From positions 1-9,808 of the forward strand of contig JAGUXE010000221.1 in assembly GCA_020061995.1 (NCBI GenBank): DNA of 9,808 nucleotides. The letters are read 5' to 3'. The position numbers and the translations under genes were made by a program. The notes below the pieces were generated by a model, which saw nothing but the letters and a program-made list of their open reading frames with translations, was not told the origin of the DNA and made no database searches. Source of the DNA: Ignavibacteriales bacterium. GTDB taxonomy: Bacteria; Bacteroidota; Ignavibacteria; Ignavibacteriales; Ignavibacteriaceae. Positions 1 through 6,466 of this stretch are shown one piece after another (the stretch's first letter is position 1; every line of letters begins with the position of its first letter).

Positions 1-1826
1 AGTGAATAAAAATTTCCACTGCTATTGGTTTTCCAACTTTTTCCGCCATCGATAGTTTCTATTATCTCTCCCTTATTAGAAACAGCGAACCCATTTAATT
101 CATCTTTAAAATTAATACTGCTCAATCCGGAAACTAAATTAGTTTCAAACTTTTTCCAGTTTAAACCACCGTCGCTCGTCTCAAAGATCAAACCACCACC
201 CGCCGCAATAAAACCATTCATCGCATCATTGAAATATACATCTCGCAAATAATTTTCAGTGAATGAGCTTAAAGCAGTCCAAGAATTTCCAATATCTGTC
301 GTTTTTAAAAGCGTACCGTTCCAGCCAACTGCATAACCAATAGATTCAGTTGGGAAATAAAGACTGAACAAAAGACTCTGTGTATTAGTTGTAACCTGAC
401 GCCAGCTATTTCCACCATCATTTGTCTTCATTATTCTACCATTACTTCCGACTATAAATCCGGTGTAACTGTTAATAAAGAATAATTTAAAAAATGTATC
501 GGTAGTCTTCAAATCGATAACAAACCAGGATTCGCCCCCATCCACAGTTCTAAGAACTTTACCACTTTCGCCAACAATAAAACCATTTAATGAATTTATA
601 AATTTGATATCATTCAGATTTAGTGAATCAGGAGATGAAATAATCTTCCAAGTTTGTCCACCATCGATAGTCTTGAGAATAGTTCCTTCTGAACCACATG
701 TAAAGCCATTTAGTTGATCAACAAAATGAATTGAAGATAGATTACTTTGTGATGCTTTGGGTAGAGTAATCCAATTTGATTTAGAAACCCACGAAGGATT
801 TGAGGTATAACTTACAGTTGAATCAGTTCCTTCAGAAATATTCTTACTCAAATCAGGCCAAAACTTATTTATGGTTGTTAGAACTCCATAACTGACAAGA
901 ACTATTACAATCAATGCTATAGCTCCGAAAAAGAAAGCACGCAACTTGTGATTTGATTGAGAGGGTTCAATAATTTTGCTCTCTTTTTTTCTGGGAATTT
1001 CCTCATTATTATATCTTGCAAGAATACCGTTGACTTCCTCCAACATTTCGTCGCATCGTTTATATCTTTTATAAATAGTTTTCTCGAGTGATTTCGAAAT
1101 CATTTTATCAACTTCGGGTGGAATAGTTGAAATATTGGTAGATATTCTGGATGGTGTCTTTTTTAAATGCGCTTCCATTATTTCGTATTCGGTATCTAAG
1201 TCAAAAGGAGTCTTACCCATAAGCATTTCATAAAAAGTTATTCCTATTGAATAAACATCACTTTGCTGTGTCGGTTCCTCCGCCCTTATTTGTTCGGGAC
1301 TCATATATAAGACAGTTCCGATTTTGGTACCGGTTTTCGTAATTCCTTTCTCAAAAATAGATTTGGAAATTCCAAAATCCATTATTTTTACTACTCCCTC
1401 ACGATTAATGATTACATTTGAAGGTTTAATATCGCGATGAATAAATCCTTTTTGGTGGGCATAACCAACACCGGCAAGAATCTGTTGCAAGATTCCAAGG
1501 GCTTCTTTCACTTCTAGTCGTTGTTTTCGAAGAATCATTTTTTCAAGAGTTTCACCTTCAACATACTCCATAACAATCCCTAAAATACCTTCAGCATCAG
1601 TAAATCCATAAACTGATACAATATTGGGATGAGTAAGTTTTGCCTGATTTCTTGCCTCTCTCTTAAATCTTTCAATAAATTGGCTTTTATTTACCGAAGA
1701 GGCGTTGAGAATTTTCAATGCAATGAAGCGTTCAAGTTTTAGATCGAGAGCTTTATAAACAATACCCATGCCCCCTTCACCGAGAACTGAAACTATTTTG
1801 TAATTATCTAAGACGCTACCAACCAT
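1..1826 (-). CDS. Membrane Ser/Thr protein kinase with C-terminal Ycf48/BNR-like propeller, partial
   Basis: The frame starts at an ATG at 1826 and is open to the window edge, giving 608 residues without a stop, so the C-terminus is missing. Residues 1-270 are a Hanks-type (PknB-like) kinase with all catalytic elements: glycine loop GEGGMG at 16-21, lysine K38, helix-C glutamate E57, HRDIKPSN at 130-137, DFG at 150-152, the MSPEQ end of the activation segment at 175-179, and DVYSIG at 190-195. It is an RD kinase and should be active. A charged linker (270-296) leads to one hydrophobic membrane segment at about 297-316. The rest, predicted outside the cytoplasm, is a tandem array of about 41-residue blades ending in DGGxSW. 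The PP2C gene lies 12 bases upstream, so the pair is probably co-transcribed. No Shine-Dalgarno sequence is visible. The kinase call is very secure; the ligand or partner of the outer domain is unknown. Confidence 0.95.
   Translation of the reverse strand, partial: MVGSVLDNYKIVSVLGEGGMGIVYKALDLKLERFIALKILNASSVNKSQFIERFKREARNQAKLTHPNIVSVYGFTDAEGILGIVMEYVEGETLEKMILRKQRLEVKEALGILQQILAGVGYAHQKGFIHRDIKPSNVIINREGVVKIMDFGISKSIFEKGITKTGTKIGTVLYMSPEQIRAEEPTQQSDVYSIGITFYEMLMGKTPFDLDTEYEIMEAHLKKTPSRISTNISTIPPEVDKMISKSLEKTIYKRYKRCDEMLEEVNGILARYNNEEIPRKKESKIIEPSQSNHKLRAFFFGAIALIVIVLVSYGVLTTINKFWPDLSKNISEGTDSTVSYTSNPSWVSKSNWITLPKASQSNLSSIHFVDQLNGFTCGSEGTILKTIDGGQTWKIISSPDSLNLNDIKFINSLNGFIVGESGKVLRTVDGGESWFVIDLKTTDTFFKLFFINSYTGFIVGSNGRIMKTNDGGNSWRQVTTNTQSLLFSLYFPTESIGYAVGWNGTLLKTTDIGNSWTALSSFTENYLRDVYFNDAMNGFIAAGGGLIFETSDGGLNWKKFETNLVSGLSSINFKDELNGFAVSNKGEIIETIDGGKSWKTNSSGNFYS
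33..770 (-). repeat. Six tandem 123-bp coding repeats (41-residue propeller blades)
   Basis: Within the kinase gene, six consecutive units of 41 residues (353-598) share the pattern GF.VG..G...KT.DGG.SW. The closing tryptophans fall at 393, 434, 475, 516, 557 and 598, exactly 41 apart, and W352 sits one unit earlier in the same register. The pattern resembles Ycf48/BNR-type beta-propeller blades. The units are diverged in DNA, so this is an old protein repeat and not a recent DNA duplication. A further blade appears to begin at residue 599 and leaves the window. W352 with its preceding strand may close the ring, as in many propellers, but that is inference. Confidence 0.85.
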
Positions 1827-1838
1827 AATATTGTACTA

Positions 1839-2576
1839 TTAAGTTAAAGAATTTTTATTTGCAACTATTATAAATGTAAAATTATCAGGAGCACCACGTT
1901 CTTCGATTTCTTTCGAAAGAAGAGAAGAGATTTCATTAAGGTTTTCATTCCGTAAATAGGAATACAATTCCTCTTTATCAATCACACCACTAACTCCATC
2001 AGTGCATAACAAAAACTTCCATGGTTCGTTTTCGTTAAGGTAAAAATAATCGAAATCTACTACTACTTCCTGTTTATCACCCAAAGCTCTAACGATTATA
2101 TTTCTTTGTGGATGCTGCTCAGCCTCCCTTTCCGTAATATATCCGTTATCTACAAGTTTTTGCACTAAGGAATGATCTTTTGTTAGTTGAATTATGGAAT
2201 CATGTTTGGATAGATAAATTCGTGAATCACCCACATGCCCCCAACAAGCTTTATTTTCATGAATAAATAAAACAACGGCAGTTGTTGCCATTCCTTTATA
2301 ATGGGTTTCAGATTTCCCCGCTTTAACTATTTGCTCGTTTGCTCTTAATATAGCATTATTAATCCTTGTAAGATGTTCTTCGTGAGTATTATTACGAAAA
2401 TAATTTTCAATTGTGACAACAGCTAGCTTGGAAGCAGTATCACCTGCATTATTTCCACCTAGTCCGTCACAAACGACACAAAGTAGTCCGTCTTCAAGTT
2501 CGAACACATTTGCAAAATCTTCATTAACAGCTCTTTTTAGTCCTGTTTTAGAAGTATAAATATAACTCAAAATCAT
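1839..2576 (-). CDS. PP2C-family protein Ser/Thr phosphatase (PrpC/Stp-like)
   Basis: A 245-residue soluble metal-dependent phosphatase that probably reverses phosphorylation by the kinase encoded just downstream. From the ATG at 2576 the PP2C motifs appear in order: R15 with NED at 18-20, CDGLGG at 36-41, GMATTA at 95-100, GHVGDSRIY at 113-121, LTKDHSLV at 131-138, RALG at 163-166, CTDGVSG at 191-197 and DN at 231-232. These include the aspartates that bind the two metal ions, so the enzyme should be active. Length matches bacterial PrpC/Stp proteins. The frame is open upstream to a TTG at 2678, which would add 34 residues with no recognisable motif. I chose the ATG because it places the first motif at the usual distance from the N-terminus, but TTG starts are used elsewhere in this window. 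Neither start has a clear ribosome binding site. Confidence 0.92.
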   Translation of the reverse strand: MILSYIYTSKTGLKRAVNEDFANVFELEDGLLCVVCDGLGGNNAGDTASKLAVVTIENYFRNNTHEEHLTRINNAILRANEQIVKAGKSETHYKGMATTAVVLFIHENKACWGHVGDSRIYLSKHDSIIQLTKDHSLVQKLVDNGYITEREAEQHPQRNIIVRALGDKQEVVVDFDYFYLNENEPWKFLLCTDGVSGVIDKEELYSYLRNENLNEISSLLSKEIEERGAPDNFTFIIVANKNSLT

Positions 2577-2729
2577 AGAAGTTCTCGAGAAAGGGTTTTT
2601 CTGATTATGTGAATTAATAAATTTAGTTAAAATGTCCGAATCTTGGACATATGTTACCCCGCTATTTACTTCTTTCAAAGAATTTAATAAAGTTACTCAA
2701 TTCTTTATTACAATTATAAGGATTTTTTT

Positions 2730-2757
2730 CAAAATTAAATATTTCTTTGAAAACAAA
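2730..2757 (-). promoter_or_regulatory. Candidate promoter for the phosphatase-kinase operon
   Basis: On the minus strand TAATTTTG (2737-2730) fits the Bacteroidota -7 box TAnnTTTG, with TTTG at 2757-2754. The spacer is 16 bases, shorter than the roughly 20 expected, so this is a weak call. Transcription would start near 2723. Confidence 0.25.
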
Positions 2758-2769
2758 TTTTCCGACTCA

Positions 2770-2790
2770 TCTCCAAATTGTTTTTGGAGA
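2770..2790. repeat. Perfect 8-bp inverted repeat in the divergent intergenic region
   Basis: TCTCCAAA (2770-2777) and TTTGGAGA (2783-2790) are perfect reverse complements around a 5-base spacer. No T-run follows on either strand, so it does not look like a terminator. It lies between the left-reading phosphatase operon and the right-reading tRNA promoter and could be an operator for either, or a chance hairpin. Confidence 0.4.
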
Positions 2791-2827
2791 GCCACTCAAT
2801 TTTTCAATAAAAAGAAATATCTTAAAA

Positions 2828-2859
2828 TTTGGTAAAGAATCGGACTCAAGTTATATTTG
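2828..2859 (+). promoter_or_regulatory. Bacteroidota-type promoter for tRNA-Leu (and probably tig-clpP)
   Basis: TTTG at 2828-2831 and TATATTTG at 2852-2859 are separated by exactly 20 bases. Both match the Bacteroidota primary sigma factor boxes (TTTG near -33, TAnnTTTG near -7). Transcription would begin at about 2865, some 25 bases before the mature tRNA. No equally good promoter lies between the tRNA and trigger factor. Confidence 0.6.
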
Positions 2860-2889
2860 TGATTCATTTTTTAATAAGTTATTCTGTTT

Positions 2890-2971
2890 GCGAAAGTGGC
2901 GGAATTGGCAGACGCGCTAGACTTAGGATCTAGTATCGCAAGGTGTGGGGGTTCGAGTCCCCCCTTTCGCA
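2890..2971 (+). tRNA. tRNA-Leu (anticodon UAG)
   Basis: A complete cloverleaf can be folded by eye. The acceptor stem GCGAAAG (2890-2896) pairs with CTTTCGC (2964-2970), with discriminator A2971. The anticodon stem CTAGA/TCTAG (2917-2921, 2929-2933) holds the loop CTTAGGA with anticodon TAG at 2924-2926, reading CUA and by wobble other CUN codons. The T arm is GGGGG-TTCGAGT-CCCCC (2947-2963). A 13-base variable region (2934-2946) fits a class II leucine tRNA. The 3' CCA is not encoded (ACAG follows), so it must be added after transcription. Confidence 0.97.
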
Positions 2972-3004
2972 CAGTTTATAAGACTAAGATATCCTATATT
3001 TAGT

Positions 3005-3010
3005 AAGAGG
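3005..3010 (+). promoter_or_regulatory. Ribosome binding site that sets the TTG start of trigger factor
   Basis: AAGAGG lies five bases before the TTG at 3016. It is the clearest Shine-Dalgarno sequence in the window and supports the unusual start codon. Confidence 0.6.
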
Positions 3011-3015
3011 TTAAA

Positions 3016-4326
3016 TTGGAAACAGTTATCACAATTCTATCCGAATCAGAAAAAGAATTATATTTATCCTACACCGCCGAAGAAATTAAACCCGAACTTG
3101 AAGCCGAGATTGCAAAGCAAGTAAAAAAAATACAAATTGACGGTTTTCGTAAGGGTAAGGCTCCCATGAATGTCATTAAAAGGATTTATGGTGATGCTCT
3201 CGAATATGATGCAGCAGAAAAAATTTCAAATAAATTGTTTTGGGATAATGTAAAATCTCAAAATTTAAATCCCATCGGTGAACCTGCTCTTGTTGATATG
3301 AAATTCAAACCGGGAGAAGATTTTTCATTCAAAGTTCGCTTCGAAGTTTATCCTACCATGGAAATTAAGGATTATAAAGATAACCAAATTAACATCCCTG
3401 ATTTAGTTGCTTCAGATGTTGAAGTAAATCAAGAAATAAAGAGAATTCAGTTTTCTAACGCTATCAATGAACCCGCTGATGTAGTTGAAGATGAAAATTT
3501 TGTCATCGATGTTGATTTACAAAGAATTTCGAAAGAAGGAACTCAAATTGAAGGTGCTGTTCAGAATGGGGTTAAGATTCAATTGTTTAATGAAAATGTA
3601 AATAAAGAAATTATCGATAATGCCAAAGGTAAAAAAGTAGGCGAGAAATTCTCCTTTTCGTTTCATGATCATACTCATCATCAACATAGTGATACTGAAG
3701 TAAATCATGATGACCATACTTATATATACGAAGCAACGATTAAGTCGATTGAAAAAGTTACACTTCCAGAATTGAATGAAGAATTCATTAAAAGAATAAC
3801 AAGAGAAAAAGCATCAAGTGAATCCCAGATGAAGGAAAATATTCTAAATGATATTCAAAATTATTATAATTCAACAATTGAGGAAATGACAGATTTACAA
3901 CTTGAGAAAAAAATTCTTGAAAATAATCAGTTTACTCCCCCTTCAACTTTTGTTGAGAATTACTTAAATGAATTGGTTAAGCAGGAAACCGAAAAAGCAA
4001 AACAAGAAAAAAAGAGGTTTCCGGATGCTCAAAAATTGCGAGACTCATTAAAGACCAAAGCCGAAAATTCAGTAAAGTGGATTCTTTTGCGTGATGAAAT
4101 AATGAGGAAAGAAAACATTACTCTTACAGAAGAAAGAATTGAAGAAATAGCGAAAGAGAATTCTGAAAAGATTGGTGTCTCAATTGACATTCTTACCAAT
4201 TATTACAAATCCGACGAAATGAAATCGCAATTGTTAACGCGTGAACTTTACAAATTTTTGAGAGAGAATAATAAAATAACTAAAGTTCATCCTGACGAAT
4301 ATAATAAACAAATGAAGAATGCATAA
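3016..4326 (+). CDS. tig: Trigger factor, ribosome-associated chaperone
   Basis: This 436-residue protein binds ribosomes next to the exit tunnel and shelters nascent chains. The ribosome-docking signature GFRKGKAP is at residues 43-50, the same numbering as in E. coli trigger factor, which supports the TTG start together with the AAGAGG in front of it. The N-terminal domain covers about 1-115. A diverged FKBP-like (PPIase) domain covers about 150-255 and lacks most of the usual FKBP active-site pattern, so isomerase activity is doubtful. The helical C-terminal substrate-binding domain fills the rest. Residues 217-234, inside the PPIase-like region, form a short insertion with seven histidines plus Asp and Glu residues, which might bind metal. 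The gene begins 44 bases after tRNA-Leu, and clpP starts two bases after its stop. Confidence 0.96.
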   Translation: METVITILSESEKELYLSYTAEEIKPELEAEIAKQVKKIQIDGFRKGKAPMNVIKRIYGDALEYDAAEKISNKLFWDNVKSQNLNPIGEPALVDMKFKPGEDFSFKVRFEVYPTMEIKDYKDNQINIPDLVASDVEVNQEIKRIQFSNAINEPADVVEDENFVIDVDLQRISKEGTQIEGAVQNGVKIQLFNENVNKEIIDNAKGKKVGEKFSFSFHDHTHHQHSDTEVNHDDHTYIYEATIKSIEKVTLPELNEEFIKRITREKASSESQMKENILNDIQNYYNSTIEEMTDLQLEKKILENNQFTPPSTFVENYLNELVKQETEKAKQEKKRFPDAQKLRDSLKTKAENSVKWILLRDEIMRKENITLTEERIEEIAKENSEKIGVSIDILTNYYKSDEMKSQLLTRELYKFLRENNKITKVHPDEYNKQMKNA

Positions 4327-4328
4327 AT

Positions 4329-4934
4329 ATGAAGAACGAAATTTATAATCAGTTAGTCCCCTATGTAATTGAACAAACAGGTCGTGGCGAACGTGGAATG
4401 GATATCTATTCTCGTTTATTACGTGAAAGAATTATTTTCCTAGGCTCGGCAGTCGATGATCATGTGGCAAGTTTAACTATAGCTCAATTGATATTTCTTG
4501 AATCTGAGGATTCACAAAAAGATATTCATATGTATATCAATTCTCCGGGTGGAAGTGTCTCTGCCGGACTTGCAATTTATGATACAATGAAATATATAAA
4601 ACCGGATGTTGCTACCATTTGCGTTGGATTGGCAGCAAGCATGGGAGCGGTATTACTTGCGGGCGGAGCCGCAAATAAAAGAACAGCACTTCCCCATTCA
4701 AAGATTATGATTCATCAGCCTTGGGTTGGTGGACTTCAGGGGCAAACAACAGATATCGAAATTCACGCTAGAGAAATGATTAAAACACGTGACACTCTAT
4801 ATGCAATTTTAGCTGAACACACCGGTAAATCATATGATGAAATTTTTAAGAATTGCGAACGTGATTATTTTATGTCATCAGAAGAAGCTAAAGAATATCG
4901 AATTATTGATAATATATTAGAAAAAAGAGTTTAA
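4329..4934 (+). CDS. clpP: ATP-dependent Clp protease proteolytic subunit
   Basis: A 201-residue serine peptidase that forms the barrel-shaped chamber fed by ClpX or ClpA/C-type unfoldases. The catalytic triad is complete: S104 in GLAASMGA, H129 in MIHQP, and D179 in CERDYF. Other family signatures are [13 protein letters not shown] near 27-39, [12 protein letters not shown] at 69-80 and DIEIHAREM at 142-150. Length and N-terminus ([19 protein letters not shown]) match ordinary ClpP, with a short propeptide likely. It follows tig with a 2-base gap, so the two genes are co-transcribed and probably translationally coupled; there is no strong ribosome binding site of its own. clpX, often the next gene in other bacteria, is not here; an unrelated serine hydrolase follows a terminator. 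Confidence 0.97.
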   Translation: MKNEIYNQLVPYVIEQTGRGERGMDIYSRLLRERIIFLGSAVDDHVASLTIAQLIFLESEDSQKDIHMYINSPGGSVSAGLAIYDTMKYIKPDVATICVGLAASMGAVLLAGGAANKRTALPHSKIMIHQPWVGGLQGQTTDIEIHAREMIKTRDTLYAILAEHTGKSYDEIFKNCERDYFMSSEEAKEYRIIDNILEKRV

Positions 4935-4953
4935 CTCGTTTCCCATTTATTTG

Positions 4954-5019
4954 AGGCTGTTTTAACGTCCTAGAATTATTCGATAATTAATTCCTTCAAG
5001 ATGTTAAAACAGCCTTTTT
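4954..5019 (+). terminator. Intrinsic terminator after clpP
   Basis: GGCTGTTTTAAC (4955-4966) pairs perfectly with GTTAAAACAGCC (5003-5014), followed at once by TTTTT (5015-5019). Three further inner pairs (G·T, T-A, C-G) can extend the stem. The roughly 30-base loop contains a second hairpin, AATTAT-TCG-ATAATT (4974-4988). No T-run follows in the opposite direction, so it acts on the plus strand only. Confidence 0.85.
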
Positions 5020-5038
5020 AGTTATAATTTAAGATGTA

Positions 5039-6460
5039 ATGAATAGACAATTATTTATTTCCTTCATAATTTTTGTAAACCTTCTGTTTGCTCAAAACGG
5101 AAATGATAAATACAATAAATTTCTGAAAGATTGGGTTACTTATAATAACATACCTTCCCTAAGTGCTGGTATAGTTTCAAACGGAAAAATCCTCTGGGCT
5201 GGCAGTTACGGTTTTTCTGATCTTGAGTTTTCTATAACTTCAACTACTCAAACTCCTTATAGAATAGGATCGATTTCCAAAACTTTTACAGCAGTTGCAA
5301 TAATGCAATTAGTCGAGAAAGGCAAATTAAAACTTGATGAAGATATAAGAAAATATCTACCTCAATTTCCAAAAAAGAATTGGGTTTTTACAATCCGCCA
5401 AGTATTAAACCATACAGCAGGAATTCGCACATATAAAAACAGAGCTGAGTTTGATAGTAAAGCAAATTATGAGTCTACATCCGATCTTATAAAGTATTTG
5501 GCTACCGACTCATTAGCATTTGAACCGGGGACTAAATATGCCTATTCAACTTTATCATATAACATCTTATCTGCAATAATTGAAAATGTAACCGGGTTAT
5601 ATTTCGATGAATATCTTAAAAGAAATATTTTTGAACCTGCAGGAATGAAGAATAGTTATTTGGATTATTATAATCAAATAATTCCTATGCGTGCATCTAT
5701 GTATTGGAAGAATAATAAACGAATTTTAGAAAATGCTCCATTGGTAGACCACTCACTCAAATTTGCAGGTGGAGGAATTATTTCTTCAATCGAAGACTTA
5801 TTAAAATTTGGTTCATCTTTATTGAATAATACATTACTTAAGCAAGCAACAATTGATACCATGCTTAAACCAACATATTTACCTTCCGGCGAAAAAAAGT
5901 ATTATGGATTAGGATTTTCTTTTGCTGAAGAGAGTGCCAGAAGGTATTATTTCGGACATACCGGGATTTGGCATTCTGCTGATCTACAGATTTTTCCTAA
6001 GGAGAAAGTGATTATTGCACATGTGATGAATCTTAGAGATAGGAATCCGGACAATCCTTCAAAAGCATTGGGGCATTTATTTTTCAAAGATTCTGTTGAA
6101 TATATTAAAAGACCAATCTCAGATTTGTTTTTTAATTTGGCTGTAAGATTTGGTATTGATTCCGTAATTCAACTTTATAATGTTATTAAACAAGACTCGA
6201 GTTATAACTATTCTAAAAGAGAATGGATGTATTTTGCAAATGACTTATTTGTAAACAATTTCATTCAAGAAGCAATTGTTGCATTCAAAACAATTCTCGA
6301 AGAGTTTCCGGAGTCTGCAGATGTTTATTTAGGATTAGGAAACGCTTATTTAAAAGACAAAAATGAAGGATTGGCATTGAAAAGTTATCGAAAGGCTCTT
6401 CTGCTCGAACCTAAAAATCAACAAGCTAGTATTTCCATAAAAAAATTAACCGGTGGTTAA
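5039..6460 (+). CDS. Exported serine hydrolase (beta-lactamase/PBP4*-like) with C-terminal TPR
   Basis: A 473-residue protein with an N-terminal signal peptide (hydrophobic residues about 5-17, likely cut near LFA-Q at 18) and no lipobox cysteine, so it should act in the periplasm or be secreted. Residues 27-350 are a class C beta-lactamase/penicillin-binding-like domain with SISK at 78-81 (SxxK, nucleophile S78) and HTG at 307-309. The middle motif, normally YSN, reads Y169-S-T171 here. Family members include D,D-peptidases, esterases and hydrolases of small amides, so the substrate cannot be named, and resistance should not be assumed. Residues about 397-463 look like two tetratricopeptide repeats, the second (427-460) being the clearer. 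It begins a three-gene cluster: the next gene starts six bases after its stop. No promoter was recognised in the short gap after the terminator. Confidence 0.9.
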   Translation: MNRQLFISFIIFVNLLFAQNGNDKYNKFLKDWVTYNNIPSLSAGIVSNGKILWAGSYGFSDLEFSITSTTQTPYRIGSISKTFTAVAIMQLVEKGKLKLDEDIRKYLPQFPKKNWVFTIRQVLNHTAGIRTYKNRAEFDSKANYESTSDLIKYLATDSLAFEPGTKYAYSTLSYNILSAIIENVTGLYFDEYLKRNIFEPAGMKNSYLDYYNQIIPMRASMYWKNNKRILENAPLVDHSLKFAGGGIISSIEDLLKFGSSLLNNTLLKQATIDTMLKPTYLPSGEKKYYGLGFSFAEESARRYYFGHTGIWHSADLQIFPKEKVIIAHVMNLRDRNPDNPSKALGHLFFKDSVEYIKRPISDLFFNLAVRFGIDSVIQLYNVIKQDSSYNYSKREWMYFANDLFVNNFIQEAIVAFKTILEEFPESADVYLGLGNAYLKDKNEGLALKSYRKALLLEPKNQQASISIKKLTGG

Positions 6461-6466
6461 GAAAAA

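Noticed and set aside
25..252. Plus-strand open frame of 75 codons
   Set aside because: It lies wholly antisense to the propeller repeats of the kinase, whose frame is well supported.
2632..2650. Inverted repeat ATGTCC-N7-GGACAT and a nearby sigma70-like TTGAAA-N16-TAACAT on the minus strand
   Set aside because: Arms are only 6 bp and the promoter boxes do not match the Bacteroidota type seen at the tRNA; chance is likely.
2695..2804. Direct repeat ACTCAATT(C/T)TT at 2695 and 2794
   Set aside because: Short and AT-rich, with no spacing or strand relation that points to function.
2632..2835. Plus-strand open frame of 67 codons in the divergent region
   Set aside because: The product is Phe/Ile/Lys-rich as expected from translating AT-rich intergenic DNA, has no family features, and its stop leaves it across the tRNA promoter.
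2995..3002. TATATTTA as a possible private promoter for tig
   Set aside because: It misses the final G of the consensus, has no TTTG box at the right distance, and would start transcription at or after the ribosome binding site.
3517..3717. Minus-strand open frame of 66 codons
   Set aside because: Antisense shadow of trigger factor.
5674..5862. Minus-strand open frame of 62 codons
   Set aside because: Antisense shadow of the serine hydrolase.
5039..6460. Calling the serine hydrolase an antibiotic-resistance beta-lactamase
   Set aside because: The fold covers many non-resistance enzymes, the YSN motif is altered, and a TPR tail is present.
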